In this document: positions 47,977 to 58,557 of the stretch, one piece after another
How positions within the stretch are numbered: position 1 is the first letter of the stretch
Layout: the number at the start of each line of letters is the position of its first letter
NCBI RefSeq assembly: GCF_029537395.1
Contig: NZ_CP120677.1
Coordinates: forward strand, 2,256,566 to 2,320,565
Reading direction: 5' to 3'
Source of the DNA: Tissierella sp. Yu-01
GTDB lineage: Bacteria; Bacillota; Clostridia; Tissierellales; Tissierellaceae
Length of the DNA: 64,000 nt
Notes under the pieces: generated by a model
Told to the model about the DNA's origin: nothing
Databases searched by the model: none
The model's input: the letters and a program-made list of their open reading frames with translations, nothing else
Made by a program: the position numbers and the translations under genes

Positions 47977-50562
47977 ATGGATTTAAATAAGTTTACACAA
48001 AAAAGCATAGAAGCAGTGCAGGAATCTCAGGAAGTTGCTATTAAGTATGGAAATCCTCAGCTTGAAGAAATCCATATTCACTACGGATTAATATTTCAAG
48101 ATGAGGGCTTAATTCCAAAAGTAATTTCTTATATGGGAGAAAACAAGGAATTAATTAAGAGTGACATTCAGAAAGAGGTAGATAGATTACCAAAACAATC
48201 AGGTGGTGGAGGTTCTATTTATCCAAGCAGAACCTATACTAAGGTTTTTCTTGATGCTGAAGATGAGGCAAAGAAATTTGGAGACGAATATGTGGGGGTA
48301 GAACACATATATATTTCCTTACTTAAACAAAAGAATACAGTTTCAGACAGGTTATTTAAGAAGTACAATATAAACCTCCAACGATTCCTAGAAGCCTTAA
48401 AAAAAATAAGAGGAAGTCAAAATATTACTTCTGATAATCCAGAGTCAACTTATGAGGCACTTACTAAATATGGAAAAGATTTAGTTAAGGAGGCAAGAGA
48501 AGGAAAAATTGACCCTGTAATAGGTAGGGACAGCGAAATAAGAAATGTAATCCGAATACTATCAAGAAGGACAAAGAATAATCCTGTACTTATTGGTGAA
48601 CCTGGAGTTGGTAAGACAGCTATTGCAGAAGGTCTTGCCCAAAGAATTGTAAATGGAGATGTACCAGAAGGCTTAAAGGATAAGACTATATTTTCATTGG
48701 ATATGGGTGCATTAATAGCAGGAGCAAAATATAGAGGAGAATTTGAAGAAAGACTCAAGGCTGTACTTTCTGAAATACAAAAATCAGAAGGACAAATAAT
48801 AATGTTTATCGATGAGATGCACAATATTGTTGGAGCAGGTAGAACAGAAGGTTCAATGGATGCTTCTAATCTACTAAAGCCAATGCTAGCAAGAGGAGAA
48901 CTTCATGCTATAGGTGCAACAACTCTCGATGAGTATAGAAAGTATATAGAAAAGGATAAAGCCCTTGAGAGAAGATTCCAAAAGGTTATGGTAACAGAGC
49001 CTACAGTAGAAGATACGATATCCATCCTAAGGGGATTGAAAGAGAGATACGAGATTCATCATGGAATAAGAATTTCAGATAGTGCTGTCATTGCTGCAGC
49101 TACACTTTCGGATAGATATATAAGCGATAGATATTTACCAGACAAGGCTATTGACTTAATGGATGAAGCATCAGCTATGATAAGAACTGAAATTGATAGT
49201 ATGCCTGTAGAAATTGATGAGATAAGAAGACGGATATTACAGCTTGAAATTGAAAAAGCAGCCTTAAAGAAGGAAGTAGATGAAGGTTCTAAAATTAGGC
49301 TTGATAGATTAGAAAAAGAATTATCTGAGAACAAGGAAAAGTTTGATATTCTAAAGGCTAAATGGGAGGATGAAAAGAAAAGTATTACAAGAGTAAAGGA
49401 TGTTAAGGAAGAAATAGAAAGAGTTAAAAGAGAAATAGAAGAAGCAGAAAGAAAATATGATCTTGAAAAACTATCTCAGTTAAAATATGGTACAATGGTT
49501 GAACTTGAGAAAAAGCTCACAAAAGCAAATGAGAGACATGAAGAAGAGGACAGAATGTTAAAAGAAGAGGTTACAGAGGAAGAAATAGCTCAAGTAGTAG
49601 CGAAATGGACTGGTATTCCAGTTACTAAGTTAGTAGCTACAGAAAGAGAAAAGCTATTAAACCTTCATAATATATTGCAGAAAAGAGTAATTGGTCAAGA
49701 TGAGGCCATAGAAGCTGTAGTAGATGCTGTAATTAGAGCAAGATCAGGTTTAAAGCAGATCAACAAACCCGTTGGTAGCTTTATGTTCTTAGGTCCAACC
49801 GGAGTAGGTAAGACTGAATTATCAAAGTCTCTAACAGAAGTTCTATTTGATGATGAAAGAAATCTTGTTAGAATTGACATGAGTGAGTATATGGAGAAAT
49901 TCTCTGTTTCAAGATTAATTGGGGCACCACCAGGATATGTAGGCTATGATGAAGGTGGTCAACTTACTGAAGCTGTAAGGAGAAAACCCTATTCTGTTAT
50001 ATTATTTGACGAAATAGAGAAAGCACATCCAGATGTATTTAATATATTGCTTCAGGTATTAGATGATGGAAGGCTTACTGATAACCAAGGTAGAATTGTA
50101 GATTTTAAAAATACAATTATAATAATGACCTCAAATATTGGCTCATCATATCTTCTTGATGGAATAAATTCTGATGGTGCAATAGATGAAGGATCTAAGG
50201 ATGAAGTAATGAAGGAGCTTAGGATGTTCTTTAGACCAGAATTTTTAAATCGAGTGGATGAAATAGTAATGTTTAAACCATTGCTAAGAGAAGATATATT
50301 TAAGATAATTGATTTGCAAATTAGAGAAATTGAATTAAAGTTAGAGGATAGGCAAATCAAGGTAGAGGTGACTGAGGATACTAAGGAATTAATACTAAAT
50401 AGAGCATATTCAAGCCAATATGGTGCAAGACCAGTAAGGAGATATTTGCAAAAGGAAATTGAAACGAAGATAGGTAGACTTTTGATAAAAGGTGAGCTAA
50501 AGGATAAAGATGTATTGATAATAGATGCAAAAGATGGCGAATTAAAATTTAATAAAAAATAA
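47977..50562 (+). CDS. clpB: ATP-dependent disaggregase ClpB
   Basis: An 861-residue Hsp100 protein that rescues aggregated proteins with DnaK. It has an N-terminal Clp repeat domain, AAA1 (Walker [10 protein letters not shown]), a long coiled-coil middle domain (about 410-530) and AAA2 (Walker [10 protein letters not shown]; Walker [10 protein letters not shown]). ATG 47977 follows GAAAGGTGTGA. Control by CtsR is shared with the upstream gene if the transcript reads through. Confidence 0.96.
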   Translation: MDLNKFTQKSIEAVQESQEVAIKYGNPQLEEIHIHYGLIFQDEGLIPKVISYMGENKELIKSDIQKEVDRLPKQSGGGGSIYPSRTYTKVFLDAEDEAKKFGDEYVGVEHIYISLLKQKNTVSDRLFKKYNINLQRFLEALKKIRGSQNITSDNPESTYEALTKYGKDLVKEAREGKIDPVIGRDSEIRNVIRILSRRTKNNPVLIGEPGVGKTAIAEGLAQRIVNGDVPEGLKDKTIFSLDMGALIAGAKYRGEFEERLKAVLSEIQKSEGQIIMFIDEMHNIVGAGRTEGSMDASNLLKPMLARGELHAIGATTLDEYRKYIEKDKALERRFQKVMVTEPTVEDTISILRGLKERYEIHHGIRISDSAVIAAATLSDRYISDRYLPDKAIDLMDEASAMIRTEIDSMPVEIDEIRRRILQLEIEKAALKKEVDEGSKIRLDRLEKELSENKEKFDILKAKWEDEKKSITRVKDVKEEIERVKREIEEAERKYDLEKLSQLKYGTMVELEKKLTKANERHEEEDRMLKEEVTEEEIAQVVAKWTGIPVTKLVATEREKLLNLHNILQKRVIGQDEAIEAVVDAVIRARSGLKQINKPVGSFMFLGPTGVGKTELSKSLTEVLFDDERNLVRIDMSEYMEKFSVSRLIGAPPGYVGYDEGGQLTEAVRRKPYSVILFDEIEKAHPDVFNILLQVLDDGRLTDNQGRIVDFKNTIIIMTSNIGSSYLLDGINSDGAIDEGSKDEVMKELRMFFRPEFLNRVDEIVMFKPLLREDIFKIIDLQIREIELKLEDRQIKVEVTEDTKELILNRAYSSQYGARPVRRYLQKEIETKIGRLLIKGELKDKDVLIIDAKDGELKFNKK

Positions 50563-50611
50563 TTAGGATATTGATTTAATTTATTCCTAATTTAAAATAA
50601 TGAAAAGTAGA

Positions 50612-50650
50612 TTGAGGGAGATGTTACACATATAATATCTCCCTCAATCT
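50612..50650 (+). terminator. hairpin after clpB
   Basis: ATTGAGGGAGAT / ATCTCCCTCAAT arms around about thirteen bases; T-rich sequence follows weakly. Confidence 0.6.
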
Positions 50651-50965
50651 ACTTCTATAATAAAAACCTATTTTATATTCATAAACTTTTATTTAAAAAT
50701 ATTACATTAATTCACTGGACGTAAAGCATTGCTACAAGTTACAGAGTTTTTGCTGTATAATAAACCGATTATAACAGTTTTACAATTGTAATTATTGATG
50801 CTATAATTTCATTGAGTAGATAGTTATGTTATTCCAATACGAGAATTAAGTAATGGGCGTAGAATAAAGATAGAGGTTATCCCAGAATTGTCTGAGCAAA
50901 AATCAGAATTTGAAGCTAGAATCATTCGAAGATAATCAGTTATCTATAGGGAGCCAATAATATAA
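50651..50965. other. gap with a possible gene remnant
   Basis: An open stretch at 50816-50935 without a start codon encodes VIPIRELSNGRRIKIEVIPE and on to a stop, rich in charged residues. It may be the last piece of a lost gene. I cannot name a family. Otherwise there is no gene. Confidence 0.3.
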
Positions 50966-50999
50966 AAAACTCCCTATAAGTTTTCTTAAAGGGAGTTTT
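50966..50999 (-). terminator. terminator of gltS (first copy)
   Basis: Arms AAAACTCCCT / AGGGAGTTTT with T-run on the minus strand, just past the gltS stop. Confidence 0.85.
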
Positions 51000-51016
51000 A
51001 ATTTCATCCTAACCTA

Positions 51017-52210
51017 TTAACCAAATAAGTTCATGAATGCTGTTATAGTGAATGCGTTTGTAAAGTCGATGAATAATGCACCAACTAGTGAAACTACAAA
51101 GTAAGCTACTGATGAGTATTCATATTTTTCAGCAACTGAAGCCATGTTTGCAACTCCGTTTGGTGTAGCACCCATACCGAATCCACAGTGGCCAGCTGAT
51201 ATAACTGCTGCATCGTAATCTTTACCCATAATTGGGAAAGTAATGTAAGTAGCAAATAGATACATTAATACTGTTTGTGCAACTAATAGAATAATCATTG
51301 GTATAGCTAAGTCTATAAGTTCCCAAAGTTTTAATGTCATAAGTGCCATAGCTAGGAATAAGTTAAGTGCAACATCTCCAACTACACCGATCTCTTCATC
51401 TGGAGTTTTGAATGCACCAGAGTCTGAAACGTTTCTTATTACAGCTGCTACAAGCATTGAGCCTATATATCCTGGCATTGTTAATCCTGTTAAGGCAATT
51501 AGGTTTGATACATAAACACCAACACCCATTGCAATAAGGATTTGGAAGAAAGCCATTGCAACTTTGTCACCGTCAAGTAATGAATCTCCTGATTCAACTA
51601 ACTCTTCATCAATATTACTACCTGAAGCTCTTTTTTTGTTTAATAAATCATGTTTTATAATTAGTCTGTTTGCTACTGGTCCACCCATCATGGATCCTGA
51701 AACAAGACCAAATGTTGCTGCTGCAACTGCAACAGTAGTAGCTCCTGTAATACCTAAAGCTTCAACTGTAGGAGCAAAAGCTGCTGATGTTCCGTGTCCA
51801 CCAGTCATAGGTGTTGAACCTGTCATAAGTGCTAGTAATGGATGAACTCCAACTACTCCAGCTAATCCAACTGCTACTGCATTTTGTAAAACAACAAGTA
51901 ATGTTGCTACTCCTAAGAATATTATTACCTTAGGTCCACCCTTCTTAAGTACTTTAAAGCTTGCATTGAATCCAACTGATGTAAAGAACATAGTCATGAA
52001 AAACGTTTGTAAAGTAGTGTCGAATTCAAACATTAGTACACCAGTTAATCTTAAAATAAGAGTAATAATAGCAAATAGTATACCTCCTATAACTGGTGAA
52101 GGAATGCAGTACTTTTCGAAGAAATTAATCTTTGCTCTTAATTTTTTACCAATTAGGAGCAATATTACTGCTAGTCCAATCGATTGAATCATATTCATTG
52201 TTATTGTCAT
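51017..52210 (-). CDS. gltS: sodium/glutamate symporter, first copy
   Basis: A 397-residue GltS-family permease with ten or more helices. The family core GSTPMTGGHGTSAAF, TFGLVSGSMMGGP and HCGFGMGATPNGVANM is present. It imports glutamate with sodium. It is nearly identical to the gene immediately upstream at 52522-53712: about nine residues in ten match, and the differences cluster in the cytoplasmic loop near residue 200. GGAGGG precedes the ATG. Confidence 0.95.
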   Translation of the reverse strand: MTITMNMIQSIGLAVILLLIGKKLRAKINFFEKYCIPSPVIGGILFAIITLILRLTGVLMFEFDTTLQTFFMTMFFTSVGFNASFKVLKKGGPKVIIFLGVATLLVVLQNAVAVGLAGVVGVHPLLALMTGSTPMTGGHGTSAAFAPTVEALGITGATTVAVAAATFGLVSGSMMGGPVANRLIIKHDLLNKKRASGSNIDEELVESGDSLLDGDKVAMAFFQILIAMGVGVYVSNLIALTGLTMPGYIGSMLVAAVIRNVSDSGAFKTPDEEIGVVGDVALNLFLAMALMTLKLWELIDLAIPMIILLVAQTVLMYLFATYITFPIMGKDYDAAVISAGHCGFGMGATPNGVANMASVAEKYEYSSVAYFVVSLVGALFIDFTNAFTITAFMNLFG

Positions 52211-52521
52211 CTACAAAACCCTCCTTTTTTTTATTATTTCTGACAATAACGATATTTTACCACAAAAGAATTTAAAACACCATAGGAAAACGTTAAATAA
52301 ATGTAAAAAATCAAATATTTCATAGTTCAGAATATTCTTTTAAATAGAGTCTTTAATTCTCAACAGCCTAGCATGAAAAAGCAACTGTCAATTTTTAATA
52401 TATTCAAACAATTAACCTGAACTAACAGAATAAAAAGCATCTTAAACAATAAAACCAAAAGAAAAAAGCTTTGTTTTCAATTTACATTGAAAAACAAAGC
52501 TTTTTATATTACCATATCATA
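52211..52521. other. gap between the two gltS genes
   Basis: It contains a terminator (52464-52508: arms AAAGCTTTGTTTTCAAT / ATTGAAAAACAAAGCTTT) for the upstream gltS copy, plus an AT-rich stretch likely to hold the promoter of the first copy. No gene. Confidence 0.6.
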
Positions 52522-53712
52522 TTAGCCAAAGAAGTTTACAAATCCTGTTATAACCATTGCATTTGTAAAGTCGATGAATAATGCACCAACTAGTGAAACT
52601 ACAAAGTAAGCTACTGATGAGTATTCATATTTTTCAGCAACTGAGGCCATGTTTGCAACTCCGTTTGGTGTAGCACCCATACCGAATCCACAGTGACCAG
52701 CTGATATAACTGCTGCATCGTAATCTTTACCCATAATTGGGAAAGTAATATAATTAGCAAATAAGAACATTAATAAAGCTTGAGCTGCTAATAGAATGAA
52801 CATTGGGATAGCTAAGTCAATAAGTTCCCAAAGCTTTAATGTCATAAGTGCCATAGCTAAGAATAAGTTAAGTGCAACATCTCCAACAATACCGATTTCT
52901 TCATCTGGAGTTTTGAATGCACCAGAGTCTGAAACGTTTCTTATTACAGCTGCTACAAGCATTGAGCCAATATAACCTGGCATAGTTAGTCCTGTTAAGG
53001 CAATTAGATCTGATACATAAACGCCAATACCCATTGCAATAAGGATTTGGAAGAATGCCATAGCGATTTTGTCACCATTAAGTAATGAATCCCCAGAGTT
53101 ATCTACATTTTCATCAATATCATTTGAAGATTTTCTTTTGTTTAATAAGTCATGTTTTATAATTAGTCTGTTTGCCACTGGACCACCCATCATGGACCCA
53201 GCTACAAGACCGAAAGTAGCTGCTGCAACTGCAACAGTAGTAGCCCCTGTTATACCTAAAGCTTCAACAGTTGGACCATAAGCTGCAGAGGTACCATGAC
53301 CACCAGTCATAGGTGTTGAACCTGTCATAAGTGCTAGTAATGGATGAACTCCAACTACTCCAGCTAATCCAGCCGCTACAACATTTTGTAAAACAACAAG
53401 TAATGTTGCTACTCCTAAGAATATTATTACCTTAGGACCACCTTTTTTAAGTACTTTAAAGCTTGCATTGAATCCGACTGATGTAAAGAACATAGTCATG
53501 AAGAACGTTTGTAAAGTAGTATCGAATTCAAACATTAGTAAACCAGTTAATCTTAATACAAGAGTAATAATAGCGAATAATAAACCACCTATAACTGGTG
53601 AAGGTATACAGTACTTTTCGAAAAAGTTAATTCTTTTTCTCAAGCCTTTACCGATTAGTAATAGTATAACTGCTAATCCAATACTCTGGATCATGTTCAT
53701 AGAAATTGTCAT
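52522..53712 (-). CDS. gltS: sodium/glutamate symporter, second copy
   Basis: A 396-residue GltS paralogue adjacent to and in the same orientation as the first. I chose the ATG at 53712, preceded by AAAAAGGAGGATTTTG; the longer frame reads into non-coding DNA. Same conserved motifs as the first copy. Substitutions such as SAAY-G in place of SAAF-A near the substrate loop are present, which might tune affinity. Confidence 0.94.
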   Translation of the reverse strand: MTISMNMIQSIGLAVILLLIGKGLRKRINFFEKYCIPSPVIGGLLFAIITLVLRLTGLLMFEFDTTLQTFFMTMFFTSVGFNASFKVLKKGGPKVIIFLGVATLLVVLQNVVAAGLAGVVGVHPLLALMTGSTPMTGGHGTSAAYGPTVEALGITGATTVAVAAATFGLVAGSMMGGPVANRLIIKHDLLNKRKSSNDIDENVDNSGDSLLNGDKIAMAFFQILIAMGIGVYVSDLIALTGLTMPGYIGSMLVAAVIRNVSDSGAFKTPDEEIGIVGDVALNLFLAMALMTLKLWELIDLAIPMFILLAAQALLMFLFANYITFPIMGKDYDAAVISAGHCGFGMGATPNGVANMASVAEKYEYSSVAYFVVSLVGALFIDFTNAMVITGFVNFFG

Positions 53713-53958
53713 TGACAAAATCCTCCTTTTTTTATATTTCGATAATATTCGACAATATAATCGTAACATAAATGAAATAAAAATTCTACATGAAAGCGTT
53801 AATTGATTTTAAAAAATCAAATGTTATTTTATTTAGAATATTAAAAAAATTATTTACTATAGAATTTAATATTGTTATGAATATTTCATTCACTAGATAT
53901 TATGTACAAAATAAAAAAACATATTTCATTTGAGAAATATGTTTTTTAAAATATGTAG

Positions 53959-54226
53959 GCCGTGCACCTAGCTTCGGCAGCCTATTCCGAGCGTTACCCA
54001 AACAGTTGGCTCGAGCCAGGCATCCCTGCGGCACACGGGAGATCTCACTTATCGCTGCTTCCTTCCGGACCTGACGAGGTTCATGAGTTTCCGTTGCGCA
54101 GGACCCAACCGTCAACACCACTTATCTGGGGCAGACCTCACAATAGAGAAGCCTAGACCAGGACTTCGACCCTGCTATAGCGGATTGCAGGTTATAGGGC
54201 ACCGCTACCTCCCCATCTAGCACGGC
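53959..54226 (-). ncRNA. ffs: signal recognition particle RNA, large bacterial type
   Basis: About 268 bases. Read on minus, it begins GCCGTGCTAGATGGGGAGGT, contains the Ffh-binding helix 8 GTCCGGAAGGAAGCAGC, and ends complementary to its start (GTGCACGGC). The extended Alu-like part is typical of the Bacillus/Clostridium type. It guides ribosomes making membrane proteins via Ffh. Confidence 0.95.
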
Positions 54227-54238
54227 AAAAATTTCTAA

Positions 54239-54328
54239 TGGCGGAGAGAGAGGGATTCGAACCCTCGAGACGCTTTCACGTCTACCCGCTTTCCAGGCGA
54301 GCGCCTTCGACCACTCAACCACCTCTCC
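54239..54328 (-). tRNA. tRNA-Ser (GGA anticodon)
   Basis: On minus: acceptor GGAGAGG with TCTCTCC opposite, anticodon loop CTGGAAA (anticodon GGA, codons UCC/UCU), long variable arm (GACGTGAAAGCGTC), 3' CCA encoded. Confidence 0.95.
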
Positions 54329-54521
54329 GTGATTAATTGCCTTACAGACTTTTATTATAGGATAAATCTGAATTATTGTCAACCTCCCAAAAATTTACTA
54401 CATTGTTAAAAGGTTATTTGTTTGAGGCATAATAGAATATATCTATAATAATATATTTAATATAGATATATTCTATAAAATTGGGTAATAGTATTTTAAT
54501 ATAAGTATTAGGAGGGAGATT

Positions 54522-54764
54522 ATGGATAAAATAAGAATAGAGTATTGTACTTCTTGAGGTTATATTAGTAGAGCAGTTGCTCTTGCAAAAAACTTATTAG
54601 ATGAACACAAAAATGACATCGAGGAATTAACCATTGTTCCATCAAGTGGTGGGGTTTTTGAAATACAAGTTAATGATAATATTTTATTCTCTAAAAAAGA
54701 GTTGGGAAGATTCCCAGAGGACGGGGAAGCTGAAAGGCTGATAAGAGAAGAACTTTCAAAATAA
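54522..54764 (+). CDS. SelW/Rdx-family selenoprotein with in-frame UGA
   Basis: An 80-codon frame after AGGAGGGAG. It encodes a SelT/SelW/SelH-type thioredoxin-fold protein, IEYCTS-Sec-GYISRAVALA at the start and VPSSGGVFEIQV, FSKKELGRFP later, typical of the Rdx family. Codon 12 is TGA (54555-54557) at exactly the redox CxxU position (Cys9, Sec12). Conventional ORF calling misses it or truncates it. A 5-bp hairpin (AGAGC-AGTT-GCTCT, 54570-54583) with its apical loop about 17 bases after the UGA suits a bacterial SECIS. Redox role inferred. A terminator follows. Confidence 0.85.
54570..54583 (+). promoter_or_regulatory. SECIS-like hairpin
   Basis: Stem AGAGC / GCTCT with a four-base AGTT loop lies 12 bases after the in-frame TGA, so the apical loop falls in the window recognised by SelB. 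The GU within the loop agrees with bacterial SECIS preference. It lies inside the coding frame, as bacterial elements do. Confidence 0.65.
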
Positions 54765-54792
54765 GGGCTTGCATATGCAGGCCCTTTCTTTA
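54763..54792 (+). terminator. terminator after the selenoprotein gene
   Basis: Arms AAGGGC / GCCCTT around TTGCATATGCAG, followed by TTCTTT. Confidence 0.7.
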
Positions 54793-54794
54793 AT

Positions 54795-54839
54795 GACCTA
54801 ATCTGATTTACAGTGATTTTCTGCAAATCAGATTAGGTC
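54795..54839. repeat. GACCTAA hairpin repeat
   Basis: Perfect 15-base arms GACCTAATCTGATTT / AAATCAGATTAGGTC around a 15-base loop. The ends match the hairpin at 40045-40086. Downstream (54840-55045) no gene is intact. A short frame near 54975-55020 reads like a decayed coding tail. Confidence 0.7.
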
Positions 54840-55045
54840 AGATGTCGCGAAGTTTAAATCTATGATTTAGCTAACGTAGCCGACTTGAGTTTAATTTTAA
54901 AGGAACATAATTATGAAATAATAATAGGAAGAAAAAGGATAGTAAGTTTACAGAAACATAAATTATTGATATTATAGGTGATATAGACGATATAATAAAA
55001 GCAGTAAGAAGCCGGGTATAATATAAAATAGTAGGAGGGGGAGCT

Positions 55046-56740
55046 ATGAAGGGAATAGGTACTTCACCTGGAATTGGAATTGGGAAAGTATTTATATACA
55101 AAACACCGGACATTAAAGTAATACAGAGAAAAATTGAAGATAAAGAAGCTGAAATTAAAAGACTGGATAAAGGAATTTTAGAAACATCAAAGGAAATAGA
55201 TATATTGCATGATCTGGCCTTAAAAAATATGGGTAAGAATGAAGCCGATATATTTACAGCCCATAAGATGATTCTAGAGGATCCAGAGTTTTACTTAGCA
55301 GTTAAGGAAAAGATAAATATAGATAAAATAAACTGTGAATTCGCAGTCAAAGAAGTGTCGGAAACATTCATATCCATGTTTGAAAATATAGAGGATGAAT
55401 ACTTGAAGGCAAGGGCAGCAGATATAAAGGATGTTACCACGAGGCTATTACGAGTACTATTAGGGATAGAAGCGGATGATTTACTATCAATAAGTGAAAA
55501 ATCCATAATAATAGCTGAGGACTTAACTCCATCTGATACAGCACAGATTAATAAGGAAATGGCATCAGGTATAGTTACAGAATTTGGTGGAAGAACATCT
55601 CATACTGCAATAATGGCCAGGACTATGGAGATTCCTGCCATAGCTGGAGTGAAAGATATACTTAAGGAAGTAATACATGGAGACTTAATGATTATAGATG
55701 GTTCCAATGGAGAAATTACAATAAATCCAACTAAAGATACAATCCATATGTTTGAAAACAGGATAAAGGAATCAAAGGAAGCAAAAAAGAAACTACAAAC
55801 ATTAAAAGGTCAAGAAACAATATCTAAGGACGGTCATAAGGTAGAATTGGCAGGAAACATTGGAACACCTAAGGATATAGAAAAGGTCCTTGAGAATGAT
55901 GGCGAAGGAGTAGGGCTATATAGAACTGAGTTCTTGTTTATGGATAGGGAAAGAATACCAACAGAAGAAGAACAATTTCAGGCATATAAAATTGTAGCAG
56001 AAAAGTTGGATAAAAGACCATTAATTATTAGAACTTTAGATGTTGGTGGAGATAAGGAGATCCCATATCTGAATCTTCCAAAGGAAATGAATCCTTTCTT
56101 AGGATATAGAGCCATAAGACTATGCCTGGATAGGAAGGATATATTTAGACCTCAACTTAGAGCCATACTAAGAGCTAGTGCCTATGGAAATATTAAAATA
56201 ATGTTTCCAATGATATCAAGTATTCAGGAAGTAAGAGAGGCTAAATCTGCTGTAGAGGAAATAAAAGAAGAATTAAGAAGAGAAAATATCCTATTTGATG
56301 AGAGCATTGAAATAGGAATAATGGTAGAAATACCATCAGTAGCTATTCATTCACGTATTTTTGCAAAAGAGGTTGATTTCTTTAGTATAGGTACAAATGA
56401 CTTAGTACAATATACTCTTGCTGTTGATAGAGGAAATCAAAACATAGCAAACTTATATAGTCATTATCATCCAGCTGTATTAAATCTAATAAGGATGACT
56501 ATAGAGAATGGGCATAAGGAAGGTATATGGGTAGGCATGTGTGGGGAAGCAGCAGGAGATGAAAAACTAATTCCTATACTCCTAGCTATGGGATTAGATG
56601 AATTTAGTATGAGTGCATCATCTATATTAAAAGCAAGATATTTAATAAAAAATACTTCAAAAAAAGAAGTGGAGTCTAAACTTGATGAGATATTAAGTTT
56701 ACCAACGGCTGATGATGTCGAAAGATTTATTAGTAAATAA
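55046..56740 (+). CDS. ptsI: phosphoenolpyruvate-protein phosphotransferase (PTS enzyme I)
   Basis: A 564-residue enzyme I. The phosphohistidine region is GGRTSHTAIMARTMEIPAI (histidine about 189). The PEP-binding C-terminal domain shows RTLDVGGDKE and GTNDLVQYTL. The start follows TAGGAGGGGG. HPr (ptsH) is not adjacent. It transfers phosphate from PEP to HPr. Confidence 0.95.
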   Translation: MKGIGTSPGIGIGKVFIYKTPDIKVIQRKIEDKEAEIKRLDKGILETSKEIDILHDLALKNMGKNEADIFTAHKMILEDPEFYLAVKEKINIDKINCEFAVKEVSETFISMFENIEDEYLKARAADIKDVTTRLLRVLLGIEADDLLSISEKSIIIAEDLTPSDTAQINKEMASGIVTEFGGRTSHTAIMARTMEIPAIAGVKDILKEVIHGDLMIIDGSNGEITINPTKDTIHMFENRIKESKEAKKKLQTLKGQETISKDGHKVELAGNIGTPKDIEKVLENDGEGVGLYRTEFLFMDRERIPTEEEQFQAYKIVAEKLDKRPLIIRTLDVGGDKEIPYLNLPKEMNPFLGYRAIRLCLDRKDIFRPQLRAILRASAYGNIKIMFPMISSIQEVREAKSAVEEIKEELRRENILFDESIEIGIMVEIPSVAIHSRIFAKEVDFFSIGTNDLVQYTLAVDRGNQNIANLYSHYHPAVLNLIRMTIENGHKEGIWVGMCGEAAGDEKLIPILLAMGLDEFSMSASSILKARYLIKNTSKKEVESKLDEILSLPTADDVERFISK

Positions 56741-56764
56741 ATTGAATGTAAAAATTTAATAAAA

Positions 56765-56838
56765 AAAACTAACTCTCCCTTTCATTAACAGAGCTTGATT
56801 TAATCTGTTATTAATGGGGAGATGTTTTTTAGTGTAAA
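56765..56838 (+). terminator. terminator after ptsI
   Basis: Arms AACTCTCCC-TTTCATTAACAGA / TCTGTTATTAATGGGGAGA around a short loop with a T-run after. Confidence 0.8.
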
Positions 56839-56899
56839 AGGAATGTATTTCTGATATAATGGGTTTAAATGAGATATATTAAGAAATGTAGGTGAACAA

Positions 56900-58555
56900 A
56901 TGTATCAAGCATTATATAGAAAATATAGACCTAAAACCTTCAATGAGGTATTAGGGCAGGAACATATTACTAGAACCCTTAGACAACAGGTCTTAAAGGG
57001 CAATATTGGTCATGCCTATCTTTTCTCAGGAACAAGAGGTACAGGAAAAACATCTGCTGCTAAGATCTTATCAAGAGCAGTTAACTGTCTAAATCCTCAG
57101 GATGGAAATCCATGTAATGAATGTGAAATATGTAGAGGAATTTTGGATGAATCCATAATGGATGTCATTGAAATGGATGCTGCAAGTAATAACAGTGTTG
57201 ATGATGTAAGGGACCTAAAAGAGAAGGTAATATATCCTCCATCAAGAGCAAGGTATAAAGTATATATAATAGATGAGGTACATATGCTTTCAAAAGGTGC
57301 ATTTAATGCACTTTTAAAGACTTTAGAAGAACCACCAAAACATCTAATATTTATATTAGCCACTACTGAGCCTGAAAGACTACCACAGACCATATTATCA
57401 AGGTGTCAACGATTTGACTTTAAAAGAATAACGAATAGAGACATTGTAGAGAATATGAGAAGTATAACAAAGGAACTTGAAATAAATATAGATGATAAGG
57501 CTCTTAATTTAATTGCAAGAAATTCTGATGGAGCAATGAGAGATGCACTAAGTTTACTAGATCAGTGTATATCTTTTAATAATGAGGTAATATCTTATGA
57601 GGATGCAACAAATATATTAGGGATTGCTAATAAATACTTAATATTTGAAATGGTAAAGGATATAAATGAAAAAAATCTTGAGAAGGCATTGTTTAAAGTA
57701 GATGAAATCATACAAAATGGTAAAGATATAAATCAGTTTATAAAGGATTTGATTAGACATTTCAGAGATCTTATGGTTGCAAAGACATCTAGAAATCCAG
57801 CTGAAATTATGGAATCTGAAGATGTAGAGGAATATATAGAACAGAGTAATGGTGTGAGCTTGGAATATATATTAAACTCTTTAGATATATTAAATAATGC
57901 TGAAGCTAAAGGTAAATGGTCAACTCAACCAAGGATAATATTAGAAATGGCAGTTATTAAATTGGTTTCACTAGAAAAAGAATTGACCTTGGAAGAGCGA
58001 ATAGAAAGATTAGAGCAAGGGATTAGACCAGCAGCTACAATAACTACAAAAGAGACAAAAGTAGTAAGTGAGGTAGCAAAACCTGCGGTTAAAGAAAAAC
58101 AAGTTATAGAAAAGCAGGCTAGTGAAGAAAAGCCTATTGAAAAGATTGAAGTTGTAGATGATGGCAGTGTACTTACTCTAGATATGATAAAGAGCCAATG
58201 GCAAAATGTATTACAAAATATCAAGAATAAAAAGATCAATATATATGCTTTGATTATGGAAGGGGAGTTAACCTCTTATGAAAATAACTTACTATCCGTT
58301 GTATATGACGATGGATTTGGTTTCCATAAAGAAGCAGTAAGTTCACCGCAGAATAAAGAATTTGTTGAAGGAATTGTTTCTAAATATTTTAATAAAAATA
58401 TTAATATACATTTTCATATGAAATCTGAGCTTTCAAGTATATTAGGTAGTAAAAAAGAAAGTGAAGTTAAATATGAAGAAAAATCTGAAGAGATTAAAGA
58501 TGTAATTGATTTCTTTGGTGAGGATATTGTAGAAATAAGAAAGGAAGGAGAATAA
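56900..58555 (+). CDS. dnaX: DNA polymerase III subunit gamma/tau
   Basis: A 551-residue clamp-loader ATPase. It has Walker [13 protein letters not shown], the four-cysteine zinc site [18 protein letters not shown] (about 64-81), and the sensor [24 protein letters not shown]-terminal tau-like region follows. It lies at the head of dnaX-ybaB-recR. A shift signal for gamma was not assessed. Confidence 0.95.
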   Translation: MYQALYRKYRPKTFNEVLGQEHITRTLRQQVLKGNIGHAYLFSGTRGTGKTSAAKILSRAVNCLNPQDGNPCNECEICRGILDESIMDVIEMDAASNNSVDDVRDLKEKVIYPPSRARYKVYIIDEVHMLSKGAFNALLKTLEEPPKHLIFILATTEPERLPQTILSRCQRFDFKRITNRDIVENMRSITKELEINIDDKALNLIARNSDGAMRDALSLLDQCISFNNEVISYEDATNILGIANKYLIFEMVKDINEKNLEKALFKVDEIIQNGKDINQFIKDLIRHFRDLMVAKTSRNPAEIMESEDVEEYIEQSNGVSLEYILNSLDILNNAEAKGKWSTQPRIILEMAVIKLVSLEKELTLEERIERLEQGIRPAATITTKETKVVSEVAKPAVKEKQVIEKQASEEKPIEKIEVVDDGSVLTLDMIKSQWQNVLQNIKNKKINIYALIMEGELTSYENNLLSVVYDDGFGFHKEAVSSPQNKEFVEGIVSKYFNKNINIHFHMKSELSSILGSKKESEVKYEEKSEEIKDVIDFFGEDIVEIRKEGE

Positions 58556-58557
58556 TC

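Noticed and set aside
53900-54382. protein-like frames over the SRP RNA and tRNA-Ser
   Set aside because: They lie on structured RNA genes and have no coding support.
54560-54826. 88-residue minus-strand frame across the selenoprotein gene
   Set aside because: It is the antisense of the selenoprotein frame, whose plus-strand sequence matches the Rdx family and has a ribosome site.
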